Shown here in pieces: positions 22,628 to 31,953 of a stretch of 64,000 bases of DNA. Both the position numbers and the translations under genes were made by a program. The stretch's first letter is position 1; the number at the start of each line of letters is the position of its first letter. A model generated the notes under the pieces. That model made no database searches and was not told the DNA's origin. It saw nothing but the letters and a program-made list of their open reading frames with translations. Origin of the DNA: Aeromonas allosaccharophila (GTDB taxonomy: Bacteria > Pseudomonadota > Gammaproteobacteria > Enterobacterales > Aeromonadaceae); NCBI RefSeq assembly GCF_000819685.1, contig NZ_CDBR01000105.1:59401-123400 (forward strand), given 5' to 3'.

Positions 22628-25600
22628 ATGCAACAGCTCTTCAGACCCAGCAGGCTTGCCATGCTGGTCGCCCTTGCGGCTGCGCCCGCCTGGGCTCAGG
22701 CCGCTTATCCCGCCTATAAATCCGGCACTGCCTACAAGGCTGGCGATATCGTCAGCAACGTCGGCGCCCTCTACGAGTGCAAAGAATTTCCCTATTCAGG
22801 CTGGTGCGGAGCATCCCCCTATCACTATGAGCCGGGTGTCGGCGTGGTCTGGGCCGATGCCTGGAAGCTCTATGGCGGCGAAGTGCCCCCTCCGGCGCTC
22901 GGCGTGGCCGTCAGCTCACCGGCTACCGGTGCCAGTTTCAATGAAGGCGCCAGCGTGGCGTTGGCAGTGACCCTGAGCGGCCCGGTGACGGCGCTGGTCA
23001 AAGTTGAATACCTTGTCGATGGCAAGCTGGTCGCCACGGCGAACGCTTCGCCCTGGAATGCCAGCTGGAGTGCCGCCGGTGTGGGGGCCCATGTCCTCAA
23101 AGCGCGCGCGCTGGATAAGGATGGCAAGCTGCTGAGCGAGGCAGATTCCAGCTTCAGCGTCGCCGCCGTGGCAGCGCCAGAGGCGCCCAAGGCGAGCATC
23201 AGCAGTCCGGCCAATGGCGCCAAGGTGACGCTGGGTCGAAGTGTGGCGGTGAGTGGCAATGTCACCGATGCCAACAACGATGTGGCCAAAGTCGAGCTCT
23301 ATGTCGATGGCAAGAAGGTGGGCGAAGATACCACTGCCCCCTGGCAGGTGAACTGGACGCCGGATGCCAAAGGCAGTGCCGCCCTCAAGCTGGTGGCCAC
23401 AGACAAGACCAATCTGAGCGGCGAGTCGGCGGCGGTGACCGTCACTGTCGAGGAAGCCGCGCTGCCGCCCGATGGCGGTAACCTCTCCTGTGATATCCGC
23501 CAGATCTACCGTCCGGATGGCTACGAGTGCATGGGGGATGACCATGCCCGCCGGGTCATCGGCTACTTCACCTCCTGGCGCACCGGCAAGAATGGCCTGC
23601 CCGCCTATCTGGTGAGCGATATTCCGTGGAACAAGATCACCCACATCAACTACGCCTTCGCGGCGGTGGATGAACAGAGCCATCAGGTCAAGGTGGACGA
23701 CGCTGCCACCAAGATGACCTGGGATGGTGTGCCGGGTGCCGAGATGGATCCTGAATTTGCCTACAAGGGCCACTTCAACCTGCTGTCGAAGTACAAGAAG
23801 CAGTATCCGGATGTGAAGACCCTCATCTCCGTCGGGGGCTGGGCCGATACGCGGGGCTTCTACACCGCCACCACCAAGGGTGACTGCTCGGTCAATACTG
23901 CCGGTATCAACACCCTGGCTGACTCGGCGGTGAGCTTTATCCGCCAGTACGGCTTTGACGGGGTCGATATCGACTACGAATACCCCACCTCGATGAAGGA
24001 TGCGGGCAACCCCAACGATTTCCCGCTCTCCAACCAGTGCCGGGCCAAGCTGTTTGCCAACTACGAGGTGCTGATGAAGACCTTGCGGGCGCGGCTCGAC
24101 AACGCCGGTAACGAAGATGGCCGCAAGTACATGCTGACCATCGCCTCACCGGCCTCGGCCTATCTGCTGCGCGGGATGGAGAATTTCCAGGTCACCCAGT
24201 ACCTCGATTACGTCAACCTGATGACCTATGACTTCCACGGTGCCTGGAACCACTTTGTCGGCCACAACGCGGCGCTGTTTGACAACAATGCCGATCCCGA
24301 ACTCTCCCACTGGGGCGTCTATACCCAGGCCCAGTTTGGCGGCATCGGTTACCTCAACGCCGCCTGGTCTGCCCACTACTTCCGCGGTGCGCTGGCGGCC
24401 GGCAAGATCAACGTCGGTGTGCCCTATTACACCCGCGGTTGGCAGGGGGTGAGCGGTGGCAGTCACGGGTTGGGTGGCAAGGCGGCCTTGCCGAGTCAGA
24501 GTGATTGTCAGCCGGGCACCGGTGGCAGCACGATTCCGTGCGGCAACGGGGCGGTCGGCATCGACAACATCTGGCATGATCTCGACAAGAACGGCAAGGA
24601 GATCGGCGGTGGCGCCGTTCCCATGTGGCATGCCAAGAACCTGGAGAATGCGGCCAGCCTTGGCATTACCACGCTGCCGAGCTACGGCACCGCCTGGGGT
24701 CTGGATCCCAACAACCCGGCTCACGTGATGCAGGGCAAGTATGTGCGTTACTACGATGACAAGGCCCACGCGCCCTGGTTGTGGAACGAAGAGAAGAAGG
24801 TGTTCCTCTCTACCGAAGATGAAGAGTCCATGGGTCACAAGCTGGATTACATCATCAAGCGCGGTCTGGGGGGCGTGATGTTCTGGGAGATGGCGGGCGA
24901 CTACGCCTTCGATCCGGCCAAGAACGAGTACGGGATGGGCAGCACCCTGACCACTCTTGCCTACGACAAGTTTGCCAAGGCAACCCCGTACAACACCAAG
25001 CAGAATGATCTGGCCGCGCCGAGCGCCCAGCTCGACATCCAGGTCAGCCTCTCCGGCTTCAAGGAAGGGGACTCCAACTACCCGATCAACCCGAAACTCA
25101 AGCTGGTCAACAAGTCGACCCAGACCATTCCGGGCGGCGCGCGCATCGAGTTTCTGGTGCCCACCTCCACCTCTGACACCATCACGGATCAGAGTGGCAT
25201 GGGGCTGAAAGTGGTGGAGAGTGGTGGCAACGACAACTCGGAAGGCATAGCCAACGAGAAGGACTTCCACAAGGTCGCCATGAACCTGCCGGGCTGGCAG
25301 ACCCTGGCACCGGGGGCCGAGATTGAAGTCGCGATGACCTACTATCTGCCTGCCGCTGGCGTGCCGAGCGGGATGCGGATCATCAGCGGCAGCCAGACCA
25401 TCGGTCTCAAGGCCGAGTTCCCGACCCTGCCGGAGGCCGTGCTGGGCTCGGGGGGCGGCGAGAATCCGGGTACCAGCTGCAGCAGCCAGAACGTCAATCC
25501 GACGGCTTACAAGGCCTATCCGAGCTGGCCGCAGGGGGATCATGCCAATGGCGGCGATCGCATTACCCATAACAAGGTGGTGTGGCAGGCGAACTGGTGG

Positions 25601-25657
25601 ACCAGCAGTGAGCCCAAGGCAACCGATGGCAGCTGGAAATCCGTATGTAGCTATTGA
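22628..25657 (+). CDS. Secreted GH18 chitinase with two chitin-binding modules
   Basis: 1009 residues from the ATG at 22628 (AAGGAAG upstream). Signal peptide MQQLFRPSRLAMLVALAAAPAWAQA, then a CBM5/12 chitin-binding module (about 26-86; YPAYKSGTAYKAGDIVSNVG, WADAWKLYG) and two Ig-like repeats (about 95-190 and 192-280; SPANGAKVTLG). The GH18 barrel is about 305-790, with substrate strand LISVGGWAD and catalytic YGFDGVDIDYEYP (E451). A beta-rich linker domain and a second CBM5/12 (YKAYPSWPQGDHA...VVWQANWWTSSEP) end it. It hydrolyses chitin outside the cell. Regulated by the c-di-GMP riboswitch in its leader. Confidence 0.95.
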   Translation: MQQLFRPSRLAMLVALAAAPAWAQAAYPAYKSGTAYKAGDIVSNVGALYECKEFPYSGWCGASPYHYEPGVGVVWADAWKLYGGEVPPPALGVAVSSPATGASFNEGASVALAVTLSGPVTALVKVEYLVDGKLVATANASPWNASWSAAGVGAHVLKARALDKDGKLLSEADSSFSVAAVAAPEAPKASISSPANGAKVTLGRSVAVSGNVTDANNDVAKVELYVDGKKVGEDTTAPWQVNWTPDAKGSAALKLVATDKTNLSGESAAVTVTVEEAALPPDGGNLSCDIRQIYRPDGYECMGDDHARRVIGYFTSWRTGKNGLPAYLVSDIPWNKITHINYAFAAVDEQSHQVKVDDAATKMTWDGVPGAEMDPEFAYKGHFNLLSKYKKQYPDVKTLISVGGWADTRGFYTATTKGDCSVNTAGINTLADSAVSFIRQYGFDGVDIDYEYPTSMKDAGNPNDFPLSNQCRAKLFANYEVLMKTLRARLDNAGNEDGRKYMLTIASPASAYLLRGMENFQVTQYLDYVNLMTYDFHGAWNHFVGHNAALFDNNADPELSHWGVYTQAQFGGIGYLNAAWSAHYFRGALAAGKINVGVPYYTRGWQGVSGGSHGLGGKAALPSQSDCQPGTGGSTIPCGNGAVGIDNIWHDLDKNGKEIGGGAVPMWHAKNLENAASLGITTLPSYGTAWGLDPNNPAHVMQGKYVRYYDDKAHAPWLWNEEKKVFLSTEDEESMGHKLDYIIKRGLGGVMFWEMAGDYAFDPAKNEYGMGSTLTTLAYDKFAKATPYNTKQNDLAAPSAQLDIQVSLSGFKEGDSNYPINPKLKLVNKSTQTIPGGARIEFLVPTSTSDTITDQSGMGLKVVESGGNDNSEGIANEKDFHKVAMNLPGWQTLAPGAEIEVAMTYYLPAAGVPSGMRIISGSQTIGLKAEFPTLPEAVLGSGGGENPGTSCSSQNVNPTAYKAYPSWPQGDHANGGDRITHNKVVWQANWWTSSEPKATDGSWKSVCSY

Positions 25658-25675
25658 TTTTAAAATCAATGAGAT

Positions 25676-25702
25676 AAGTGAGGCTTAGGCCTCACTTTTT
25701 TT
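25676..25702 (+). terminator. Intrinsic terminator of the chitinase gene
   Basis: AAGTGAGGC, short loop, GCCTCACTT with a run of seven T. A perfect 18-bp palindrome (ATTGATTTTAAAATCAAT, about 25653-25670) overlaps the stop codon just before it. Confidence 0.85.
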
Positions 25703-25796
25703 GTCTGATTGGTCGCTCTGGTTGAAAATGCGTCTGCCTTTCCTGACAGGCAGCCTCTATAATAGAGTCGATTAATAATCAGATGGATATCAGCGT

Positions 25797-26741
25797 ATGG
25801 CGAGTATATTGGATTCCGTTGATCAACGAACTCAACTGGTGGGTGAAAACCGCCTCGAGTTGTTGATGTTTCGTCTCGGCACCCGTCAGATGTTCGCCAT
25901 CAACGTCTTCAAGGTGCGGGAAGTGGTCAAGCTGCCCCACCTCAGCAAGATGCCGGGCTCCCACCATAATATCAGCGGGGTGGCCAATATCCGCGGTACC
26001 TCGATCCCGGTGATCAACCTGCGCAGCGCCATCGGTATGCGCCCCATGCCCATCGACAGTGAATCCAACCTCATCATCACCGAGTACAACCGCACCATTC
26101 AGGGCTTTCTGGTGGGGCAGGTTGCCAACATCGTCAACATGACCTGGAAGGATATCCTGCCGCCGCCGCGCTCGGCCGGGCGCGCCAACTATCTCACCGC
26201 CATCACCCGCATCCCGGAAGAGGGGGTCGATCAGATCGTCGAGATCATCGACGTGGAGAAGGTGCTGGCGGAGATCATCACCTATGACATCCGCATCTCC
26301 GAAGAGGTGCTGGATCGGGAGATCCTGCCCGAGATGCATGGCCGCAAAGTGCTGATCGTTGATGATTCCAGCACCGCCCGCAATCTGGTGCGCGAGACCC
26401 TGGGCCAGCTGGGGCTTGAAGTGATCGAGTGTCAGGATGGTTTGCAGGCGCTGACCCTGCTCAAGGGGTGGTGCGATGCCGGCAAGAAGGTGACTGACGA
26501 GATCCTGCTGATGATCACTGATGCCGAAATGCCGGAGATGGATGGCTACCGCTTGACCCACGAGGTGCGCAGCGATCCGCGCATGTCCGATCTCTTTATC
26601 ACCCTCAATACTTCACTCAGTGGCAATTTCAACGAGGCCATGGTCAAGAAAGTAGGTTGTGATCGCTTTATCTCCAAGTTCCAGCCCGATCTGCTGGTGG
26701 GCGTCACGCAGGAGCGGCTGCGCCAGGTGCTGGAAAACTGA
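25797..26741 (+). CDS. cheV: CheV chemotaxis coupling protein
   Basis: 314 residues: CheW-like domain (about 15-165; ELLMFRLGTRQMFAINVFKVREV, VANIRGTSIPVINL) followed by a response-regulator receiver domain (about 180-310) with KVLIVDDSSTARNLV, phosphoacceptor Asp in MITDAEMPEMDGYRL, and the late Lys in FISKF. CheV couples chemoreceptors to CheA and tunes adaptation by being phosphorylated. It stands alone, with TATAAT at 25758-25763 as probable -10. Confidence 0.95.
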   Translation: MASILDSVDQRTQLVGENRLELLMFRLGTRQMFAINVFKVREVVKLPHLSKMPGSHHNISGVANIRGTSIPVINLRSAIGMRPMPIDSESNLIITEYNRTIQGFLVGQVANIVNMTWKDILPPPRSAGRANYLTAITRIPEEGVDQIVEIIDVEKVLAEIITYDIRISEEVLDREILPEMHGRKVLIVDDSSTARNLVRETLGQLGLEVIECQDGLQALTLLKGWCDAGKKVTDEILLMITDAEMPEMDGYRLTHEVRSDPRMSDLFITLNTSLSGNFNEAMVKKVGCDRFISKFQPDLLVGVTQERLRQVLEN

Positions 26742-26771
26742 GACGCAGCCAACCGGTTTTTCTCAATAAAT

Positions 26772-26805
26772 AACAAAACATCCCGCTTCGGCGGGATGTT
26801 TTGTT
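26772..26805. terminator. Bidirectional terminator between cheV and tesA
   Basis: AACAAAACATCCCGC, TTCG tetraloop, GCGGGATGTTTTGTT between two convergent genes. Confidence 0.9.
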
Positions 26806-26830
26806 ATGGGATATGGCTCAGAGAGGCGAA

Positions 26831-27442
26831 TTATTGGCTTAGCAGCGGTTCCATAAAGCGGGCCACTTTATCGCGGATTTGGGGCTGGGCCGCCGGGGTG
26901 GGATGAATGCCATCGTTCATCATAAGTTCAGGGCGCAGCGCAATATCATCCATGAAGAAGGGCAGCAGCGGCAGATCGTTGGCCTTTGCCAGTTCAGGGA
27001 AGATCTGCTCGAACTGGCGCAGATAGCGGGCACCGTAGTTGCGGGGCAGCTGGATCTGGGTCAACACCACACGGGTCTGCTGCTCCTTGGCGAGTGCGAT
27101 CATGCTGGCCAGATTCTGGCGAGTAATGGTCGGCGCGAAGCCGCGCAGGCCGTCGTTGCCCCCCAGCTCGATCAGCAGCCAGTCGGGATTGTGCTCTTTC
27201 AGCAGGGCGGGCAGACGGGCCAGCGCCCCTTGGGTCGTTTCACCGCTGATGCTGGCATTGAGCAGGGTGTGTTTGCCCCCCTCATCTTGCCATTTCTGGT
27301 TGAGCAGGGCGGGCCAGCTCTGCTCAACCTGCATCTGATAGCCGGCGCTCAGGCTGTCTCCCAGCACCAGCAGAGTCTGGGCCTGAACCGACGAGAGCAG
27401 GCTGCCAAGGCCAACCAACAAGGCAAACAGAATACGCACCAT
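26831..27442 (-). CDS. tesA: TesA, periplasmic acyl-CoA thioesterase I / lysophospholipase L1
   Basis: 203 residues from the second of two adjacent ATGs (27442). Signal peptide VRILFALLVGLGSLLSSVQA. SGNH-hydrolase blocks: LLVLGDSLSAGY (catalytic Ser in GDSL), ISGETTQG, LLIELGGNDGLRG (oxyanion Asn) and NDGIHPTPAAQ (catalytic Asp and His). It cleaves acyl thioesters and lysophospholipids in the periplasm. Divergent from ybbA-ybbP, the conserved neighbourhood found in E. coli. Confidence 0.95.
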   Translation of the reverse strand: MVRILFALLVGLGSLLSSVQAQTLLVLGDSLSAGYQMQVEQSWPALLNQKWQDEGGKHTLLNASISGETTQGALARLPALLKEHNPDWLLIELGGNDGLRGFAPTITRQNLASMIALAKEQQTRVVLTQIQLPRNYGARYLRQFEQIFPELAKANDLPLLPFFMDDIALRPELMMNDGIHPTPAAQPQIRDKVARFMEPLLSQ

Positions 27443-27498
27443 CAATTCAACTCCCGCTATGGATTGCCATCAAGGGATTGGAACAAAGGACACAGAGC

Positions 27499-28194
27499 AT
27501 GAGTTCAACCCCCATTATTGTCGTCAAGGGCCTCGGCAAATCGGTTCGCCTCGGCCAGGAAAGCCTCACCATCCTTGAAGGGATCGATCTGCAAGTCAAT
27601 AGCGGCGAGACGGTGGCACTGGTCGGCGCCTCCGGCTCCGGCAAGTCCACCCTGCTGGGGCTGCTGGCCGGGCTCGACCTGCCGAGTCAGGGGGATATCG
27701 AGATCCTCGGCAAATCTCTCGGTGAGCTGGATGAGGAGGGGCGGGCCCGATTGCGCGCCGAGCAGATCGGCTTTGTGTTCCAGTCGTTCCTGCTGCTCCC
27801 GACCATGACGGCGCTGGAGAATGTGATGCTCCCTGCCGAGCTGCGCGGCGAGCGCGATTGCGAGCCAAGAGCCCGCGAGCTGCTGGCGGCGGTCGGGCTT
27901 GGCGAGCGGTTGCACCATCTGCCGCCACGGCTCTCTGGCGGTGAGCAGCAGCGGGTGGCCATTGCTCGGGCCTTTATGACCCGTCCCTGCCTGCTGTTGG
28001 CGGACGAGCCGACCGGCAATCTCGACAGCAAGACCGGCGAGAAGGTGATCGAGTTGCTGTTTGAACTCAATCGCAAGCATGGCACCACCCTGGTGGTAGT
28101 GACCCATGATCATCAGCTGGCCGAGCGTTGCCAGCGGCAGCTGGTCATGACGGCGGGCAGACTGGATCGCGAGGTGGCCCATGATGTGGTGTAA
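27499..28194 (+). CDS. ybbA: YbbA-like ABC transporter ATP-binding protein
   Basis: 231 residues from the ATG at 27499 (AAAGGA upstream). Walker A GASGSGKST, Q-loop FVFQSFLLLPTMTALENV, signature LSGGEQQRVAIARAF, Walker B LLLADEPTGNLD, and H-loop VVTHD. It belongs to the MacB/LolD branch, which powers FtsX-type permeases and does mechanotransmission rather than classical transport. Pairs with the permease 36 bp downstream; opposite tesA. Confidence 0.93.
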   Translation: MSSTPIIVVKGLGKSVRLGQESLTILEGIDLQVNSGETVALVGASGSGKSTLLGLLAGLDLPSQGDIEILGKSLGELDEEGRARLRAEQIGFVFQSFLLLPTMTALENVMLPAELRGERDCEPRARELLAAVGLGERLHHLPPRLSGGEQQRVAIARAFMTRPCLLLADEPTGNLDSKTGEKVIELLFELNRKHGTTLVVVTHDHQLAERCQRQLVMTAGRLDREVAHDVV

Positions 28195-28230
28195 CGGGGT
28201 GAGCTGCGGATCAGGCGGGAGATGCAACGG

Positions 28231-30678
28231 ATGATGCAGTGGCGATTGGGCTGGCGATTGCTTCGCCGGGAAGGTTTCAGCGGTGAGCTGCGCTGGTTTG
28301 TGCTGGCGCTGGCGCTGAGCGTGTCGTGCGTCTTGAGTGTGGCGCTGGTGGCGGATCGGCTCGATGCCGGACTCAAGGCATCGGGCCGTGACTTTATCGG
28401 GGCGGATCGGGTGCTGCGCACTGCCGCTGCTCTGCCGGATGGCTGGTTGGCCCGGGCAAAACAGGAGGGCTTGGCGGTGCAGACCACCGTCAGCTTCAAC
28501 AGCATGCTGTTTCACGGCGATGCGTTGCAGCTCGCCTCCATTCGGGCGGTGCCCGACGGTTTCCCCTTCTACGGCAAGCTGGAGCTGGAACCAGCCCGTG
28601 CCCCGGCCCCCGGCGAGATCTGGCTCTCTGCCCGGGTGATGCAGCTGCTGAAGGCCAAAACGGGGGATGAGCTGGAGGTGGGCAATACGGTGCTCAAGGT
28701 GGCTGGTCTGCTTGGCGAGGAGCCGGATCAGGGCTTCAGCCCCTTCCTGCTGGCACCGCGGGCGCTGATCCACAGCACCGATATCGAGGCGACCGGCGCC
28801 CTGTTGCCGGGCAGCCGCCAGCAGTGGCGCTATCTGTTCAAGGGGCCGCGAGAGTCGCTGGCCCGTTACGAACAGTGGCTGCTACCGCAGTTGCAGGCCG
28901 GACAGAAGTGGATCAAACCGGATGACAGTGAATCCCGGGTAGGCCGCTCGCTGGCCAATGCCGAACGTTTCTTCCGGCTTGCCTCGCTAAGCGGAGTGTT
29001 GCTGGGGGCGCTGGCGATGGGCATCGCGGTGCGCCACTTTGCCGAGCGCCAGACCAATATGGTGGCGCTGCTCAAGACGCTGGGGGCATCCCGTCGCTCG
29101 CTCTGGCAACTGATGGGAACCCTGCTGCTGTCGTTGACGCTGATCGGGGCGCTGCTGGGGTTGGTGGCGGGCACCGCCATGCAGTGGATCACCTTGCAAC
29201 TGCTGGGGGACCTGCTGCCGCCGGATCTGCCGCCTCCCTCCTGGCGACCCTTTGCCCTTGGGGTGGCGGTGGCGCTCTTTATCACCCTGTTGCTCGCTTT
29301 TGTACCCTTCTTGCGGCTGCTGAAGGTGCCGCCGCTGCGAGTATTGCGCCGCGAGCTGGAGGCGGGCATTCCCCCTTGGCTGGCGCTGCCGGTCGGCCTG
29401 CTCGGGCTGTTTGCGCTGGTCTGGGGCTTTACCGCCGATGTGCGGTTGGCGCTGGGTCTGGTCGGTGGCATGGGCTTGCTGATGGGGCTGTTGGCCCTGC
29501 TGGCGGCGCTGATGTTGCGGCTGGGGGCCAGAGTGAGCGGGCCTCATGCCTTGCGACTGGCGCTCGCCCACCTGTCGCGCGAGCGCAGCAGCGGCCTGTT
29601 CCAGCTGGCCGGTTTTGCGCTGGCATTGATGTTGTTTGGTTTGCTCTGGGCTGCGCGGGTCGATCTGCTGGATGAGTTTTCGGCTCGTCTGCCCGTCGAT
29701 GCGCCCAACCGGTTTCTGGTCAATGTGGCCGAAAACGAGCGGGAGGGGATCCTGAGCGAACTGGTCGCTGCGGGGGCCGTGACCTCGGACTTCTATCCGA
29801 TGGTGCGCGGCAGGCTGACCCATATCGCCGGTGAGGCGGTGGGCGAGGGGGCCAGCAGTGGCCGTGAAGGGGTCGATCGGGAGCTCAACTTCACCACCAC
29901 GGCTACCCTGCCAACCGACAACAAGCTGGTGGCCGGGAAGTGGCTCGCCGGCCCCGGCGAGGTGTCGGTGGATAGCGATCTGGCCAAGCGGCTCGATATC
30001 AAGCTGGGGGACATGCTCGCCTTTACCATCGAGGGACGCAGCTTCGGCGCCAGGGTCACCAGTTTGCGCAGCATCAAGTGGGACAATATGCGGCCCAACT
30101 TCTACATGATCTTCTCCGGGGATCTGCTGGCCCCCTTCTCAAGTACCTGGCTGGGCAGCTACCGGCTGCCCGAGGCGGGGCGCACTGCCGAGGTGGAGCT
30201 TATTCGCCGTCATCCCACGGTGAGCCTGATCGATGTGGATGATCTGATTGCACGGCTCACTCAGGTATCGGAGCAGGTGAGCCGGGCGCTGGCCCTGATG
30301 CTGGGGCTGGTGACGGTGGCCGCGCTGCTGGTGCTGCTGACCCAGACCCAGGCCAGCATGGCCCAGCGTCGGCGCGAGCTGTTGCTGATGCGCACCCTGG
30401 GCGCCAGCAGCGACCTGCTGAAAAAGATGCTGCGCTGGGAGCTGGTGGCCAGTGGCGCGCTGGCGGGGCTGTGTGCCGCCATGGTGGTGGAGCTCTGTTC
30501 TTTTGGCCTGCAGTGGTGGTGGTTCGAGGGGCAGTGGCAGTTCCACTGGGCCATCTGGCTCGGCTTGCCGACGCTGGGAGCCTTGCTGGTGACGCTGGCC
30601 GGGCAGGGGATGCAGCGCCAGCTGCTGGCTGGCACCCTGAGCGATCGGCTGCGGGGGTTGGGTCAGGGGTTGTTGTAA
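28231..30678 (+). CDS. ybbP: YbbP-like FtsX-family ABC permease
   Basis: 815 residues. The start is placed at the ATG at 28231 because a GGCGGGAG ribosome site lies 9 bp before it; the ATG at 28222 has no spacing. N-terminal helix LRWFVLALALSVSCVLSVAL, a periplasmic domain, then FtsX blocks (LSGVLLGALAMGIAVRHFAERQ; LWQLMGTLLLSLTLIGALLGL) and a second set of four helices ending with LALMLGLVTVAALLVLLTQTQ. With YbbA it forms a duplicated-FtsX complex of unknown cargo, suggested to cooperate with TesA at the envelope. Confidence 0.92.
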   Translation: MMQWRLGWRLLRREGFSGELRWFVLALALSVSCVLSVALVADRLDAGLKASGRDFIGADRVLRTAAALPDGWLARAKQEGLAVQTTVSFNSMLFHGDALQLASIRAVPDGFPFYGKLELEPARAPAPGEIWLSARVMQLLKAKTGDELEVGNTVLKVAGLLGEEPDQGFSPFLLAPRALIHSTDIEATGALLPGSRQQWRYLFKGPRESLARYEQWLLPQLQAGQKWIKPDDSESRVGRSLANAERFFRLASLSGVLLGALAMGIAVRHFAERQTNMVALLKTLGASRRSLWQLMGTLLLSLTLIGALLGLVAGTAMQWITLQLLGDLLPPDLPPPSWRPFALGVAVALFITLLLAFVPFLRLLKVPPLRVLRRELEAGIPPWLALPVGLLGLFALVWGFTADVRLALGLVGGMGLLMGLLALLAALMLRLGARVSGPHALRLALAHLSRERSSGLFQLAGFALALMLFGLLWAARVDLLDEFSARLPVDAPNRFLVNVAENEREGILSELVAAGAVTSDFYPMVRGRLTHIAGEAVGEGASSGREGVDRELNFTTTATLPTDNKLVAGKWLAGPGEVSVDSDLAKRLDIKLGDMLAFTIEGRSFGARVTSLRSIKWDNMRPNFYMIFSGDLLAPFSSTWLGSYRLPEAGRTAEVELIRRHPTVSLIDVDDLIARLTQVSEQVSRALALMLGLVTVAALLVLLTQTQASMAQRRRELLLMRTLGASSDLLKKMLRWELVASGALAGLCAAMVVELCSFGLQWWWFEGQWQFHWAIWLGLPTLGALLVTLAGQGMQRQLLAGTLSDRLRGLGQGLL

Positions 30679-30730
30679 CCCCGCCAGAACGAGCCGATGC
30701 CACAAAGTGCAATCGAGCATCCACAATAAG

Positions 30731-30761
30731 CAAGCAGCCCGGCCATTGGCCGGGCTGCTTG
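30731..30761. terminator. Hairpin between ybbP and the yfcH-like gene
   Basis: CAAGCAGCCCGGCCA and TGGCCGGGCTGCTTG almost without a loop, between convergent genes; flanking T-runs are weak. Confidence 0.75.
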
Positions 30762-30794
30762 TTATGTGAGGTGTTGGCGAGCGAACGCAGCGAG

Positions 30795-31700
30795 TTAGCG
30801 GGGCTCGTGCAGCAGATTGGTGAGGGCTCTCGGCAGCTCGGGATAGCTGAAGTGAAAACCGGCCTGTTGCAGCCGTGCTGGTATCACCTTTTGTCCGGTC
30901 AGCAGCAGATCTGCCGCTTCCCCCATCACCAGTTGCAGCAACGGTGCCGGGACGAAAAAGAGGTGCGGGCGGTGCAGCGTCGCGGCCAGGGTCTGGCTGA
31001 ACTCCCGGTTACTGACCGGATGAGGGGCGGTTCCGTTGAAGGTGCCGTTGCACTCCTCATGCTCCAGCAAGAACAGCATGGCGCGCACCAGATCCTGCAC
31101 ATGGATCCAGCTCATCATCTGGCTGCCCGACCCCATGGGGCCGCCGAGTCCGAGCCGATAGGGGGGGAGCATTTTGGGCAGCGCGCCGCCATCCATGCCA
31201 AGCACCAGTCCGATCCGCACTATACAGACCCGGGTCTGGCTGCTCTGCGCCTCCTGCGCCAGGGTCTCCCACTGCTGGCAGAGCTGGTGGGTAAACTCAT
31301 CGTTGGGAGAGCGGCACTGCTCGTCCAGGGTTTCGGTGCCCTGTCTGCCATACCAGCCGATGGCGGAGGCGTTGATCAGCACCTTGGGCGGCGTGCTGGA
31401 GAGCTTAATGAGATCCACCAGCTGCTCGGTCAGCAGCCAGCGACTATCGCAGAGCAGCTGTTTGCGCGACTCGCTCCAGCGTCCGGCGGCGATGGGTTCA
31501 CCGGCCAGATTGATCACGGCGTCTACGTCATTGAGGTCATCGAGCCGGTCGAGGTTATCCAATACTTTGATATCGTGACCGAGCAGGGTGTAGGCCCGGC
31601 TCCCCTGCCTGCTCAATACCACGACCTCGTGATTGACCTTGAGATGGGCAACCAGCTTGCGGCCGATAAAGCCGGTTCCTCCGGTAATAAGAATCTTCAT
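30795..31700 (-). CDS. yfcH: TIGR01777-family NAD(P)-binding epimerase (YfcH-like)
   Basis: 301 residues. N-terminal MKILITGGTGFIGRKLVAHL (GxxGxxG Rossmann motif), AVINLAGEPIAAGRWSE (family hallmark), LINASAIGWYG, a C-terminal DUF1731 domain (VPAPLLQLVMGEAADLLLTGQKVIPARLQQAGF). Extended SDR of unknown substrate, common in proteobacteria and cytoplasmic. A strong hairpin separates it from ybbP. Upstream lies the leader region of the CSS-EAL gene, read the other way. Confidence 0.9.
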   Translation of the reverse strand: MKILITGGTGFIGRKLVAHLKVNHEVVVLSRQGSRAYTLLGHDIKVLDNLDRLDDLNDVDAVINLAGEPIAAGRWSESRKQLLCDSRWLLTEQLVDLIKLSSTPPKVLINASAIGWYGRQGTETLDEQCRSPNDEFTHQLCQQWETLAQEAQSSQTRVCIVRIGLVLGMDGGALPKMLPPYRLGLGGPMGSGSQMMSWIHVQDLVRAMLFLLEHEECNGTFNGTAPHPVSNREFSQTLAATLHRPHLFFVPAPLLQLVMGEAADLLLTGQKVIPARLQQAGFHFSYPELPRALTNLLHEPR

Positions 31701-31773
31701 CGCTGCACGCTCCTGCTGCCGTTTGCTCTACTCTAATGGCGCTGCCCCGCTTCAACAAGGGAGATACCGAGAG

Positions 31774-31828
31774 AACATATTGTCACCTTGATATGTGTTA
31801 ACCATATCTCCCCTTGGTAACATATTGT
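31774..31828. repeat. Two AACATATTGT repeats upstream of the CSS-EAL gene
   Basis: AACATATTGT at 31774-31783 and again at 31819-31828, 45 bp apart, with a related inverted ATATGTGTT between them and GAACAAT just after. This may be an operator for the divergent yfcH-like and EAL genes. No regulator family can be named. Confidence 0.4.
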
Positions 31829-31953
31829 TGAACAATACGCTGATTTGATTGATTTTTGTAAGGTGGACATTTGTTGAGCGGTCGCTATTATTGCGACCCT
31901 TTGCGCCTGTCCACTAGGGTTGCTACCACTCATCGTGTATCAAAGAGGCCACC

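Noticed and set aside
27505..28773. 422-codon minus-strand frame opposite ybbA and ybbP
   Set aside because: Antisense shadow; ybbA carries all ABC motifs on the plus strand.
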